Under the pieces are notes generated by a model. It ran no database searches and was not told the DNA's origin. It saw only the letters and a program-made list of their open reading frames with translations. Source: Sphingomonas sp. 35-24ZXX (GTDB lineage Bacteria; Pseudomonadota; Alphaproteobacteria; Sphingomonadales; Sphingomonadaceae). Taken from it: 64,000 nucleotides of DNA. The DNA lies in contig NZ_JROG01000003.1 in assembly GCF_000786215.1 (NCBI RefSeq), positions 682,001 to 746,000 of the forward strand, read 5' to 3'. Below, piece by piece: positions 38,412 through 48,764 of this stretch. Position 1 is the stretch's first letter, and every line of letters begins with the position of its first letter. Position numbers and translations under genes: made by a program.

Positions 38412-39872
38412 GTGAGTGCAAGCGGCGAAAACGTGACTGTTCCGGCAGCAACGCCGGGGGGACAGGTCGTCACCCGTTTTGCCCCCTCGCCCACCGGATA
38501 CCTGCACATTGGCGGTGCGCGCACCGCGATGTTCAACTGGCTGTTCGCCCGTCATCACGGCGGCAAGGCACTGCTGCGTATCGAGGATACCGACAAGGCG
38601 CGCTCTACTCCGGGAGCGATCGACGCGATCTTCGCCGGGCTCGACTGGCTGGGTCTCGACTGGGACGACACACCGGTGTTCCAGAGCGAGCGTGCCGCGC
38701 GCCATGCCGAGGTTGCGCACCAGCTGCTGGCGGCTGGCAACGCGTACAAGTGTTTCGCTACCGCCGAAGAGCTCGAAGCAATGCGCGCCGAACAGCGCGA
38801 GAAGAAGCTGCCGATGCGCTACGACGGCCGCTGGCGTGATCGCGACCCCAACGAAGCGCCCGAGGGGGCGCCTTACGTGATCCGTCTGAAGGCGCCGCAA
38901 TCGGGCAAGATGACGATTGCCGACGAGGTTCAGGGTAACGTCACGGTCGATACGCGCGAACTGGACGATTATGTCCTGCTCCGCTCCGATGGCACCCCGA
39001 CCTATATGCTCGCCGTGGTCGTCGACGATCACGACATGGGGGTGACGCACATCATCCGCGGCGACGATCACCTGAACAACGCGTTCCGCCAGCTGGCGCT
39101 GATCCAGGCGATGGGCTGGCCTGAGCCGGTCTATGCGCACATCCCGCTGATTCATGGCAATGATGGTGCAAAGCTTTCCAAGCGCCATGGCGCTCTGGGG
39201 GTCGAGGCGTATCGCGACGACATGGGGATCGTGTCCGATGCGATGTTCAATTACCTGCTGCGGCTCGGCTGGGGCTATGGCGACCGCGAGAAGATTTCGC
39301 GCGCCGAAGCGGTCGAGCTGTTCGCGTTGGCCAATGTCGGCAAGTCGCCTTCGCGTTTCGATGCCAAGAAGCTGGTCAACCTCAATGGCCAGTATCTGCG
39401 CGAGATGGACGATGCCGCGCTTGCTGCCCTCGTCGCACCGCGCGTCGCCGCGCTGATGCCGGGCTTCGACGCTGCCAGCGGTACCGATCTGCTTGGCCGC
39501 GCCATGCCGGTGATGAAGCTGCGCGCGCGAGACCTCAACGAACTTGCCGAAGGTGCGCAGTTTCTCTTCAAATCCCGCCCGTTAAGCATGGACGAGAAAG
39601 CGAAATCTTTGCTAGACGAAGCCGGGGTCACGGTTTTGCAGACAGTATCGCCGGTTCTGGCCGAAGCAGCGCCATGGACGGCCGTCAACTTGGAAGAAAA
39701 GCTTACCCAGTTTGCCGAGGCACAAGGGCACGGTCTTGGCACTTATGCCCAACCGCTGCGCGCCGCCCTGACCGGACAGGCGCGCTCGCCGGGTATCTTC
39801 GACGTGCTCGAACTTCTGGGACGAGAAGAATCGCTCGCCCGGATCGACGACGTGACGCGCATCACCGCCTGA
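38412..39872 (+). CDS. gltX: Glutamyl-tRNA synthetase
   Basis: GltX charges tRNA-Glu (and perhaps tRNA-Gln, as part of the indirect route). The 486-residue class I enzyme has the HIGH motif FAPSPTGYLHIGGARTAMFN (near residue 25), RIEDTDKARS, and KLSKRHGALGV near residue 257. The start is GTG 38412 with AAAGGAAAG upstream. The promoter must lie in or near the start of the divergent comEC gene, since only about 70 bp separate the two. It is followed by gltA. Confidence 0.96.
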   Translation: MSASGENVTVPAATPGGQVVTRFAPSPTGYLHIGGARTAMFNWLFARHHGGKALLRIEDTDKARSTPGAIDAIFAGLDWLGLDWDDTPVFQSERAARHAEVAHQLLAAGNAYKCFATAEELEAMRAEQREKKLPMRYDGRWRDRDPNEAPEGAPYVIRLKAPQSGKMTIADEVQGNVTVDTRELDDYVLLRSDGTPTYMLAVVVDDHDMGVTHIIRGDDHLNNAFRQLALIQAMGWPEPVYAHIPLIHGNDGAKLSKRHGALGVEAYRDDMGIVSDAMFNYLLRLGWGYGDREKISRAEAVELFALANVGKSPSRFDAKKLVNLNGQYLREMDDAALAALVAPRVAALMPGFDAASGTDLLGRAMPVMKLRARDLNELAEGAQFLFKSRPLSMDEKAKSLLDEAGVTVLQTVSPVLAEAAPWTAVNLEEKLTQFAEAQGHGLGTYAQPLRAALTGQARSPGIFDVLELLGREESLARIDDVTRITA

Positions 39873-39900
39873 TCGCGGCGCGCGCACCAGAATACCGCCT

Positions 39901-39918
39901 GGCAGGCCAAGGCCTGCC
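39901..39918 (+). terminator. GC hairpin between gltX and gltA
   Basis: GGCAGGCC at 39901-39908 and GGCCTGCC at 39911-39918 form an 8-bp stem with a two-base AA gap, so a real hairpin would open the inner pairs. No T run follows, so it may be an attenuating structure rather than a full terminator. Confidence 0.35.
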
Positions 39919-39944
39919 CTCGAAACGCTTGGAGGAGAACAACC

Positions 39945-41228
39945 GTGTCAGACAGCGCAACAATGAAGATCGGCGACAAAGAGAGCAATTACGCCATCCG
40001 CTCCGGCACGATCGGCCCGGACGTCATCGACATCCGCAAGCTCTACGCCGAAACCGGCTGCTTCACCTACGACCCCGGCTTCACCTCGACCGCCAGCTGC
40101 GATTCCGCGCTGACCTATATCGATGGTGACGAAGGCGTCCTGCTGCACCGCGGCTATCCGATCGGCGAGCTCGCCGAGGATTCGAGCTTCATGGAAGTCT
40201 CGTACCTGCTGCTCAACGGCGAACTGCCGAGCAAGGACGAACTCGACAATTTCACCTACACCATCTCGCGCCACACCATGCTGCACGAACAGCTGATGCA
40301 GTTCTATCGCGGTTTCCGCCGCGATGCGCACCCGATGGCGATCATGTGCGGTGTCGTCGGCGCGCTCTCGGCCTTCTATCACGACTCGACCGATATCGCC
40401 GATCCAGAGCATCGCAAGATCTCCAGCCACCGGCTTATCGCCAAGATGCCGACGATCGCCGCTGCCGCGTACAAATATTCGGTGGGCCAGCCGTTCGTCT
40501 ATCCCGACAACTCGCTGTCCTATACCGGCAATTTCCTGCGCATGACCTTCGGCGTTCCGGCCGAGCCCTATGAAGTGAACCCGGTGGTCGAGCGGGCGCT
40601 GGATCGCATCTTCATCCTGCATGCCGACCACGAACAGAATGCGTCGACCTCGACCGTGCGTCTGGCCGGATCGTCGGGTGCCAACCCGTTCGCGTGCATC
40701 GCCGCCGGCATTGCCTGCCTGTGGGGCCCCGCGCATGGCGGCGCCAACGAAGCGGCGCTCAACATGCTGCGCGAGATCGGCACGCCCGACAAGATCCCCG
40801 AATACATCGCCCGCGCCAAGGACAAGAACGATCCGTTCCGCCTGATGGGCTTTGGCCACCGCGTGTACAAGAACTACGACCCGCGCGCGACGGTGATGCA
40901 GAAGACCGTGCGCGAAGTGTTCGACGCGCTCAAGGTCAACGACCCGGTGTTCGAAGTGGCGCTGCAGCTCGAGGAAATGGCGCTCAACGACCCCTATTTC
41001 ATCGAGAAGAAGCTGTTCCCGAACGTCGACTTCTATTCGGGCGTGATCCTATCGGCGATCGGCTTCCCGACCACGATGTTCACCGTGCTGTTCGCGCTCG
41101 CCCGCACCGTCGGCTGGGTCGCGCAGTGGAACGAAATGATTTCGGACCCCGGCCAGAAGATCGGTCGCCCGCGTCAGCTGTACACCGGCCCGACGCAGCG
41201 CCCCTATGTGCCGATCAGCGGCCGCTGA
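39945..41228 (+). CDS. gltA: Citrate synthase
   Basis: GltA condenses acetyl-CoA and oxaloacetate at the entry of the TCA cycle. The 427-residue protein is the type II (Gram-negative hexamer) class: [38 protein letters not shown] with the catalytic His, [14 protein letters not shown] and [15 protein letters not shown] with the second His. The start is GTG 39945 after GGAGGA. icd, another TCA enzyme gene, is 8 kb away. Confidence 0.97.
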   Translation: MSDSATMKIGDKESNYAIRSGTIGPDVIDIRKLYAETGCFTYDPGFTSTASCDSALTYIDGDEGVLLHRGYPIGELAEDSSFMEVSYLLLNGELPSKDELDNFTYTISRHTMLHEQLMQFYRGFRRDAHPMAIMCGVVGALSAFYHDSTDIADPEHRKISSHRLIAKMPTIAAAAYKYSVGQPFVYPDNSLSYTGNFLRMTFGVPAEPYEVNPVVERALDRIFILHADHEQNASTSTVRLAGSSGANPFACIAAGIACLWGPAHGGANEAALNMLREIGTPDKIPEYIARAKDKNDPFRLMGFGHRVYKNYDPRATVMQKTVREVFDALKVNDPVFEVALQLEEMALNDPYFIEKKLFPNVDFYSGVILSAIGFPTTMFTVLFALARTVGWVAQWNEMISDPGQKIGRPRQLYTGPTQRPYVPISGR

Positions 41229-41260
41229 TCGCGCACGCGGCCACAGGCAAGACGAGCAGA

Positions 41261-41288
41261 CGCCCTCCCCTCACCGGGAGGGCGTTTT
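41261..41288 (+). terminator. Rho-independent terminator of gltA
   Basis: CGCCCTCCC at 41261-41269 and GGGAGGGCG at 41276-41284 form a 9-bp stem with a six-base loop and are followed by TTTT. It lies 32 bp after the gltA stop and before the convergent dnaN unit. Confidence 0.9.
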
Positions 41289-41305
41289 GCTTTGGGGGGA
41301 GCGGT

Positions 41306-41482
41306 TCAGGGTATGCTTGCGGCGACGACAAGGCCCGCCAGCAGCAGCATCAGCACTAGGAGGACGATGGCAACGAGGCTCGCGAACAGGGTCAGCGCCC
41401 CTCCTGTCCGGTCGAACCTGTAGATTACCAGAAGTAGCAATACGATGCCGGCGAGGAGGACGAAGGCCCCGGCGCCGGGCAT
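41306..41482 (-). CDS. 58-residue two-helix membrane protein after dnaN
   Basis: A frame from ATG 41482 to TGA 41306 codes for a 58-residue protein made nearly wholly of two hydrophobic helices (AGAFVLLAGIVLLLLVIY and LTLFASLVAIVLLVLMLLLA) joined by RFDRTGGA. It starts only 4 bp after the dnaN stop on the same strand, which suggests it is the last gene of the dnaN unit. It resembles generic small membrane proteins; no function can be given. Confidence 0.6.
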   Translation of the reverse strand: MPGAGAFVLLAGIVLLLLVIYRFDRTGGALTLFASLVAIVLLVLMLLLAGLVVAASIP

Positions 41483-41486
41483 CGGA

Positions 41487-42605
41487 TCAGACGCGCATCG
41501 GCATCAGGACGTACAGCGCGCTGGCCTTGTCGTTCTCACGGATCAGCGTCGGGGCGCTGCTGTCGGCCAGATGCAGTTCGACGACATCGCCTTCGATCTC
41601 GCCTAGGATGTCGAGCAGATAGCGCGCGTTGAAGCCGATCTCGAATCCGTCGCTGGCATATTGGCCTTCGACCTCTTCAGCCGCCGTGCCGTTTTCCGGG
41701 CTGGTCACCGACAAGGTGATCTTGTCCTTTTCCAGCGCCATCTTGACCGCGCGGGTCTTTTCGGTGGCGATGGTCGCGACGCGGTCGACACCCTGTTCGA
41801 AGGCGCGCGGGTCGATCTTGAGCAGCTTGTCGTTCGCGGTGGGAATGACGCGGCTGTAATCGGGGAAGGTCCCGTCGATCAGCTTGGAGGTCAGGATCGC
41901 GCTGCCCAGAGTAAAGCGGATCTTGCTCGCCGAGAGGTCGATCTGCACCCGCGCATCGCCCCGCTCGTCGAGCAGCTTGCGCAGTTCGCCGATGCATTTG
42001 CGCGGAACGATGACATCGGGCATGCCCTCCGCGCCATCGGGCCGGTCGAGCGTGACGCGCGCCAGCCTGTGGCCGTCGGTCGCCGCCGCCTTGAGCACCG
42101 GACGGTCGTCATCGGCCACGTGCAGGAAGATGCCGTTGAGATAATAGCGTGTCTCTTCGGTCGAGATCGCAAAGCGGGTCTTGTCGATGATCTGCACCAG
42201 CTCGGCCGCCGCCAGCTCGAAGCTGGTCGGCAGGTCGCCCTCGGCGATCACCGGGAAGTCGTCGCGCGGCAGTGTCGGCAGCGTGAAGCGGCTGCGACCG
42301 GCGCGGACCAGCATCTTGCCGTCGGCAGCATCGAGCATCACCTGGCTGCCATCGGGCAGCTTGCGTGCGATTTCGAACAGCGTGTGCGCGGAGACCGTGA
42401 TCGATCCGGGGGTTTCCACCGAATAGGCGCTCATCGTCTCGACGATCTGCAGATCGAGATCGGTCGCCATGAGGCGCAGCGAGCCATCGCCCGATGCCTC
42501 GATCAGCACGTTCGACAGAATGGGGATCGTGTTGCGCCGTTCCACCACCGACTGAACATGGCTGAGGCTCTTGAGGAGCGTCGCGCGTTCGATTGTCGCC
42601 TTCAT
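41487..42605 (-). CDS. dnaN: DNA polymerase III beta subunit (sliding clamp)
   Basis: DnaN forms the ring clamp that holds replicative polymerase on DNA. The 372-residue protein begins MKATIERATLLKSLSHVQSV and shows the three clamp domains, with RRNTIPILSNVLIEA, FTLPTLPRDDFPV, the hydrophobic-cleft regions and the C-terminal YVLMPMRV. ATG 42605 is chosen because this is the family start and a GGGGGA lies six bases before it. No dnaA or recF is adjacent, which is common in alphaproteobacteria. Confidence 0.97.
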   Translation of the reverse strand: MKATIERATLLKSLSHVQSVVERRNTIPILSNVLIEASGDGSLRLMATDLDLQIVETMSAYSVETPGSITVSAHTLFEIARKLPDGSQVMLDAADGKMLVRAGRSRFTLPTLPRDDFPVIAEGDLPTSFELAAAELVQIIDKTRFAISTEETRYYLNGIFLHVADDDRPVLKAAATDGHRLARVTLDRPDGAEGMPDVIVPRKCIGELRKLLDERGDARVQIDLSASKIRFTLGSAILTSKLIDGTFPDYSRVIPTANDKLLKIDPRAFEQGVDRVATIATEKTRAVKMALEKDKITLSVTSPENGTAAEEVEGQYASDGFEIGFNARYLLDILGEIEGDVVELHLADSSAPTLIRENDKASALYVLMPMRV

Positions 42606-42616
42606 GAAAATCCCCC

Positions 42617-42632
42617 GAGACCGAGCGGTCTC
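42617..42632 (-). promoter_or_regulatory. Hairpin abutting the dnaN ribosome site
   Basis: GAGACC at 42617-42622 and GGTCTC at 42627-42632 form a 6-bp stem with a four-base loop. Read on the minus strand, the 3' arm ends directly before the GGGGGA ribosome site of dnaN. It may modulate translation or be the foot of a leader structure. The stem is short. Confidence 0.35.
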
Positions 42633-42793
42633 ACACACAAATGAGGTTTCCGCCGCCATGGCAGAATCCGGACCCACTTCATTAACAATATTGGCTTTAG
42701 CCGCAAGCCGATAGCCGGGCAAACCCGCATAAACTGTGGAAAATGGCTGGATAGGCTTGCGTTAAACGATGCCATTGCCGAAACGGGACAGAT

Positions 42794-43450
42794 ATGACGC
42801 AAAATTCCCGGTTTGCCTGCCCTCCCGTCCCCGGCCGCCTGTTCATTGCGCGGCATGGCGAGACCGTGTTCAACGCCGCCAAGAGGTTGCAGGGCGATCA
42901 TCTCCACACCCCGCTGACCCGCGCCGGATTTGCCCAGGCCGATGCCATGGGCGCCGCATTGGCTGCGGTGCTGGGGCATGGGCCGGACTTGTCGCTCTGG
43001 GCATCGGATACCGGGCGCGCGTTGCAGACGCTCGCGGTAATCACCGGGCATCTCGGTCTCGACTGGCACGATGCGCAGCGCGATGTCCGCCTCGCCGAGA
43101 TCGGCATGGGCTGCTGGGGCGGGCGCTACTATGCCGATGTCGTCGCCGAAATAGGGCCGATTGTCAGTCCAGACATGCTGCTGACCCCTGCTCCCGATGG
43201 CGAGACCTATCCCGAAATTGCCGACCGCGTCATCGGCTGGCTGGCCGATCATGCAGGCAAGCCCGGCGACAGGCTGGTGATCATGCACGGTATTTCCAGC
43301 CGGGTGCTGCGCGGGGTGCTGCTGGGCCTGCCGGTCCACCCAGAATTCGGCGCGCCGATCGCGCCCGGCCTGCCCCAGGGATCGGTGGTGATGATCGCGG
43401 ACGGCACGGAACAGGTGGTCGTCACCGGCACTGGCGGAGGCCATGCGTGA
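42794..43450 (+). CDS. Histidine phosphatase (phosphoglycerate mutase-like) family protein
   Basis: A 218-residue phosphohydrolase of the histidine phosphatase superfamily. The catalytic RHGE motif is in LFIARHGETVFNAAKR near residue 19 and the second His is in VIMHGISSRVLRG near residue 157. WASDTGRALQTL carries another conserved Arg. It is likely a broad phosphatase rather than the glycolytic mutase. Its TGA overlaps the GTG of the next gene. Confidence 0.88.
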   Translation: MTQNSRFACPPVPGRLFIARHGETVFNAAKRLQGDHLHTPLTRAGFAQADAMGAALAAVLGHGPDLSLWASDTGRALQTLAVITGHLGLDWHDAQRDVRLAEIGMGCWGGRYYADVVAEIGPIVSPDMLLTPAPDGETYPEIADRVIGWLADHAGKPGDRLVIMHGISSRVLRGVLLGLPVHPEFGAPIAPGLPQGSVVMIADGTEQVVVTGTGGGHA

Positions 43451-43944
43451 GAAGACGCGCCGCCGCGCTGGGCCTGGCGCTGCTGGCGGCGCTGGCCCCG
43501 GCTGCTGAGGCGCGCGACAGCCTGGGCATATTCGACGACTGGGGCGCGTTTCGCGACCCGCAGGTGCCGCGCTGCTATGCGATCGCACAGCCCGACGAGG
43601 TGCGGGGCCAGCGCCAGTACCGCCCGTTCGCGAGCATCGGCTATTGGCCCAAGCGCGGCGTGCGCGGGCAGTTTCATCTGCGGCTGAGCCGCGCAATGGC
43701 CAGGTCTGAAAGCGTCACGCTCACCATCGGTATCCGCCGTTTTCGCCTCACCGGCGGCGGTGGCGATGCCTGGGCACGCGACAGGGCGATGGATGCAGCG
43801 ATCATCGCCGCGCTGCGCTCGGCCCGCGAGATGACCGCGAGCAGCGAAGATTCCCGGGGCAATGTGATCCGCGATGTCTATCGGCTGAAGGGCGCTGCCA
43901 CCGCGCTCGACGCCGCTGCCCTGGGCTGTGCGGGCAGGCGGTAG
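43447..43944 (+). CDS. Secreted protein resembling IalB family
   Basis: A 165-residue protein starting at GTG 43447 inside the stop of the phosphatase gene. It has a signal peptide ([17 protein letters not shown]) and a mature part with [31 protein letters not shown], an ALRSAREMT segment and a C-terminal [17 protein letters not shown]. The tryptophan, paired Cys and terminal LKG-x-x-x-A pattern are like invasion-associated locus B proteins, though this is a resemblance by eye only. It should be periplasmic. Confidence 0.6.
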   Translation: MRRRAAALGLALLAALAPAAEARDSLGIFDDWGAFRDPQVPRCYAIAQPDEVRGQRQYRPFASIGYWPKRGVRGQFHLRLSRAMARSESVTLTIGIRRFRLTGGGGDAWARDRAMDAAIIAALRSAREMTASSEDSRGNVIRDVYRLKGAATALDAAALGCAGRR

Positions 43945-43976
43945 ATTTTTGCGCGCCGATTGACTATGTGGCGCGC

Positions 43977-45233
<1,257 letters not shown>

Positions 45234-45242
45234 ATTCGCTCT

Positions 45243-45264
45243 CCCCTCCCGCCAGCGGGAGGGG
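45243..45264. terminator. Hairpin between rlmN and the antiporter gene
   Basis: CCCCTCCCGC at 45243-45252 and GCGGGAGGGG at 45255-45264 are perfect complements around CA, so the tip must open. It occupies the short gap between two convergent genes and is probably the shared termination signal, though T runs are missing. Confidence 0.5.
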
Positions 45265-45272
45265 CGCAAGCG

Positions 45273-47045
45273 TCATCCTGCTGCGGGTTCGCCCGAGCGC
45301 AGCGCCGGTTTCTCGTCGAGGCCGCCCTCTTCCATGATCCGGTGGCGCAATTCGTCGCGCTTGCCGTGGATCGAGGCGATGACATGGCCCATCGCGATCC
45401 CCAGATCGACCAGCAGCGCCTCTGACAGCTGCAACGAGCTTTCCAGCGCTTCGGGCACCGCCAGCGTGGCCCCGGCGCGGTAGAGTTCTGCGGCATGGTC
45501 GGTATCGCGCGCGCGGGCGATGATCGTGAGATCAGGCACCCAGCCATGCACGCGTCGGACGATCTGCGCCGCGAGCACCGGATCGTCCATCGTCAGGATA
45601 AGCGCGCGCGCATGGCCCAGCCGCAGACGGTCAAGCAATTCTGGCCGCGCGACATCGCCAAAGACGATCGGCACGCCCGCGCGCCGCGCCTGCATGACGA
45701 CATCGACATTGGATTCGACCGCGACGAAGGGCTGCTGATGCTCCTTGAGCATATCGGCGACGATCTCTCCCACCCGGCCATAGCCGAAGATCACGGTGCG
45801 GTCGTTAGCGATATCGGACTGGTCGATCGGTGCGGCATCGCTGGCGCGCATTTCCAGATGCCGCGCCATCGTGTGCCCCAGCTTGGCGAGCAACGGCGTG
45901 ATCGTCAGGCCAATGGCGGTCACGATCTGCCAGAACTGTGCGGTCGTTGCCTGGATCAGTTGCGCCTGCACGGCGGCTGCGAGCACGATCAGCGTCGTTT
46001 CCGAAGGGCTTGCCATCAGCACGCCCGCTTCTGCCGCCGTGCCGCGCCGCGCACCGGCGACCCGCAGCAGCAGCCCGGTAACCACCGCCTTGACCACCAC
46101 CACGCCCACGACCGCGATGGCAAGTTCCTGCCAATAGGCGGCGATGACGCGCAGGTCGATCGACATGCCCACGGTGATCAGGAACACGCCCAGCGCCAGG
46201 CCCTTGAACGGCTCAATCAGAATCTCGACCTCGCCGCGATATTCGGTCTCTGCGATGATCAGCCCGGCCAGCAGCGCGCCGACGATCGGCGACAGGCCCA
46301 CCGATGCGGTCGCAAGGCTGGCGGTGATCACTACCAGCAGGCTGGCGGCCAGAAACAGCTCGGGGCTCTTGGTGCGCGCGGCCTGCGCAAACATCCGGGG
46401 CAGGATCAACCGGCCCAGCACCAGCATGGCGACCACGGTGGCCACGCCCAGCATCAGGGTGACGCCCAGGCTGCTCGCGGCCGAAGTTCCGGCAATCGGT
46501 GCCAGCGCGCCGAGCAGGAAGATGATGGGAACGATCGCGACATCCTCGAACAGAAGCATCGCCAGCGCCGCACGCCCGACCGGCGAGGTCGTGCCCGACA
46601 TCGGCAGCACCAGCGCGGTCGACGACAGCGCGAGAGCCAGCCCCAGGCCAATTGCGCCGCTCCAGTTCTGTCCCGCCATGTTGAGCGCGGTGCCGATGAT
46701 CAGCGCGGATAGCAGCAGCTCTGCCGCACCCACCCCGAACACCAGTTTTCTGAGGCTCCACAATCGCTTGAACGACAATTCGAGACCGATCGTAAACAGC
46801 AGCAGGATGATGCCGAACTCGGCATAGGGCTCGATCGCTTCGGAATCGGTGATGGTGACGTGGTACAGCCAGGGGTATTCGTCGACCAGCGACCCGAGGC
46901 CTGATGGCCCGACCAGAATGCCGATCAGCAGGAAGCCGATGATCGGCGTGATCCGGAACCGCGCAAAGGCGGGGATGATGATTCCGGCGGCGCCGAGGAT
47001 GACCAGCGCATCGCTGAAAACGGGATTATCAAGCGGATTGTGCAT
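45273..47045 (-). CDS. CPA2 cation:proton antiporter with RCK (TrkA-N) domain
   Basis: A 590-residue KefB/YbaL-type antiporter. Residues 1-390 contain 12 or so membrane helices with ITPIIGFLLIGILVGPSGLG, FGIILLLFTIGLEL, and LAMLLFEDVAIVPIIFLLG. The C-terminal cytoplasmic part starts with a Rossmann motif VIFGYGRVGEIVADML (TrkA-N) and includes FGDVARPELLDRL. Export of potassium or another cation for protons is expected; the ligand of the RCK domain is not readable. There is no KefF/KefG ancillary gene nearby. Confidence 0.92.
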   Translation of the reverse strand: MHNPLDNPVFSDALVILGAAGIIIPAFARFRITPIIGFLLIGILVGPSGLGSLVDEYPWLYHVTITDSEAIEPYAEFGIILLLFTIGLELSFKRLWSLRKLVFGVGAAELLLSALIIGTALNMAGQNWSGAIGLGLALALSSTALVLPMSGTTSPVGRAALAMLLFEDVAIVPIIFLLGALAPIAGTSAASSLGVTLMLGVATVVAMLVLGRLILPRMFAQAARTKSPELFLAASLLVVITASLATASVGLSPIVGALLAGLIIAETEYRGEVEILIEPFKGLALGVFLITVGMSIDLRVIAAYWQELAIAVVGVVVVKAVVTGLLLRVAGARRGTAAEAGVLMASPSETTLIVLAAAVQAQLIQATTAQFWQIVTAIGLTITPLLAKLGHTMARHLEMRASDAAPIDQSDIANDRTVIFGYGRVGEIVADMLKEHQQPFVAVESNVDVVMQARRAGVPIVFGDVARPELLDRLRLGHARALILTMDDPVLAAQIVRRVHGWVPDLTIIARARDTDHAAELYRAGATLAVPEALESSLQLSEALLVDLGIAMGHVIASIHGKRDELRHRIMEEGGLDEKPALRSGEPAAG

Positions 47046-47125
47046 GGCACAAGGTAATGACCGATGGCGGCGCGGCTGTCAGCCTTTAATCGCGCCTGCG
47101 CAGCGCTTTATGCCTTGCGCTGGCG

Positions 47126-48757
47126 TTATCCGCCGCCGCCGCCCTGCGGTCCGGCAGGGGCCGTCTGGCGAATCCGCTCGCGCTTGGCGGCGGCCGTGCC
47201 GCGTCCCACCGCGCGGTCCCATTCGATATGGTAGAGGTCGTAGCGCCGGTCGCCCAGGTTGCGCACGGTCCCCTCGCTGCGGGCCCAGCTGAGGTCATCG
47301 AGGTTGACGTCGCTGATGGTGAGCGTCTCGACATTCTCGCTCGCCTCTGCCGCAATGCCATCGCGCGCGAACGGTAGGTCGCACGGGGTCAGGATGCAGC
47401 TTTGCGAATACTGGATGTCCATGTTCTCGACATCGGGCAGATTGCCGACATTGCCCGACATCACGACATAGCACTGGTTCTCGATTGCGCGTGCCTGGCA
47501 GCAATAGCGCACGCGCATATAGGCCTCGCGGCTGTCGGTGCAGAAGGGCACGAAAATGATCCGCGCGCCTTCGTCCGCCAGGCGTCGCGCGAGCTCGGGA
47601 AACTCGCTGTCATAGCAGATCAGCACGCCGATCGGACCGCAATCGGTCTGGATCGCATCGATGCTGTCGCCGCCCTTGATTTTCCACCAATAGCGCTCGT
47701 TGGGCGTGGGGTGGATCTTTTCCTGCGCATGGATCGACCCGTCGCGCAGCGCGACGAGCGCGATGTTCTGGATATCGCCGTCATCGGCGCGCGTCGGGTG
47801 CGATCCGCCGATGATGTTGATGTTGTATTCCATCGCCATCCGCGTCAGCTCGTCGCGGATGCGCGGCGTGAACTCGCTCAGTGCCTCGATGGCTTCCTGC
47901 GGCCCCATCTTCTTCTTGGCGAAGGAGAGCAGCGACATCGTAAACATCTCGGGGAACAGCACGAAATCGGCCTTGTAGTCGGCCGCGACGTCGACGAAAT
48001 ATTCGACGTTACGCACGAACTCCTCGAAATTGGCGACAGCCCGCGCCTGGAACTGCACGGTGGCCAGACGAACGCTCTCCACCCCGCGCGGAACGCGGTG
48101 CTTGGGTGGCTCGTCGGGGTTCACATAGGGGTTGCGCCACACCATGTGCACCGCATGGCCGCGAGATTGCTTGTCTTCGGGCAGATAGCGCTTGAGGATG
48201 CCCACCGGCGCGAAGCCATTGGCGATCTGGAAACCGATGACGGGATCGCGCAACTTGCCGTCAATCACCTTGGCCAGATAATCCTCGGGACTGTCGACCT
48301 TCTTGGTGCTCTTGGCCCGGTCATAGCCCGGGATGCGCCCGGCGAAGACAATGCCATTGAGATCGAACTGCTCGGCGAGCGCGCGGCGGGCTTCATAGAG
48401 ACGCTTGCCGATGCGCACGCCGCGCTGGGCGGGATCGACGCACATTTCATAGCCGTACAGCCATTCGCCGGTCGGCACATGGCGCGTACCGAAGCCGTTA
48501 CCGCTGATCTCTTCCCAGTCGTGCGCGGTGAACGCCATCGCCTCGGTGACCCGAGACGAGGCGCAATAGCCGACGATCTCGCCATCGAGGATGGCGACGA
48601 ACTGACCCTGGGGGAAATTGTTGATCTGCCCGCGCAGCTCGCCGAACTTGTAAGGTGGCAGCCCGGGATAGGCGCGCTCGACGAGCGCGGATATCCCGGG
48701 AATGTCGCCCCTTCGGGCCTGCCTAACTTCCAGTCGTGCCTTGCTGCGCTGTGCCAT
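47126..48757 (-). CDS. Fused GNAT acetyltransferase and carbon-nitrogen hydrolase
   Basis: A 543-residue two-domain protein. Residues 1-210 are a GNAT fold with EVRQARRGDIPGISALVERAYPG and the acetyl-CoA loop VDPAQRGVRIGKRLYEARRAL. Residues 230-520 are a nitrilase-superfamily amidase with the Glu-Lys-Cys triad in FVLFPEMFTMS, HAQEKIHPTPNE and GVLICYDSEFPELARRL. The same fusion occurs widely in bacteria, with unsettled function; an N-acyl amide or acylated amine cycle is possible. It starts 8 bp downstream of the icd stop on the same strand, so the two are likely co-transcribed. Confidence 0.9.
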   Translation of the reverse strand: MAQRSKARLEVRQARRGDIPGISALVERAYPGLPPYKFGELRGQINNFPQGQFVAILDGEIVGYCASSRVTEAMAFTAHDWEEISGNGFGTRHVPTGEWLYGYEMCVDPAQRGVRIGKRLYEARRALAEQFDLNGIVFAGRIPGYDRAKSTKKVDSPEDYLAKVIDGKLRDPVIGFQIANGFAPVGILKRYLPEDKQSRGHAVHMVWRNPYVNPDEPPKHRVPRGVESVRLATVQFQARAVANFEEFVRNVEYFVDVAADYKADFVLFPEMFTMSLLSFAKKKMGPQEAIEALSEFTPRIRDELTRMAMEYNINIIGGSHPTRADDGDIQNIALVALRDGSIHAQEKIHPTPNERYWWKIKGGDSIDAIQTDCGPIGVLICYDSEFPELARRLADEGARIIFVPFCTDSREAYMRVRYCCQARAIENQCYVVMSGNVGNLPDVENMDIQYSQSCILTPCDLPFARDGIAAEASENVETLTISDVNLDDLSWARSEGTVRNLGDRRYDLYHIEWDRAVGRGTAAAKRERIRQTAPAGPQGGGGG

Positions 48758-48764
48758 CAACGCC

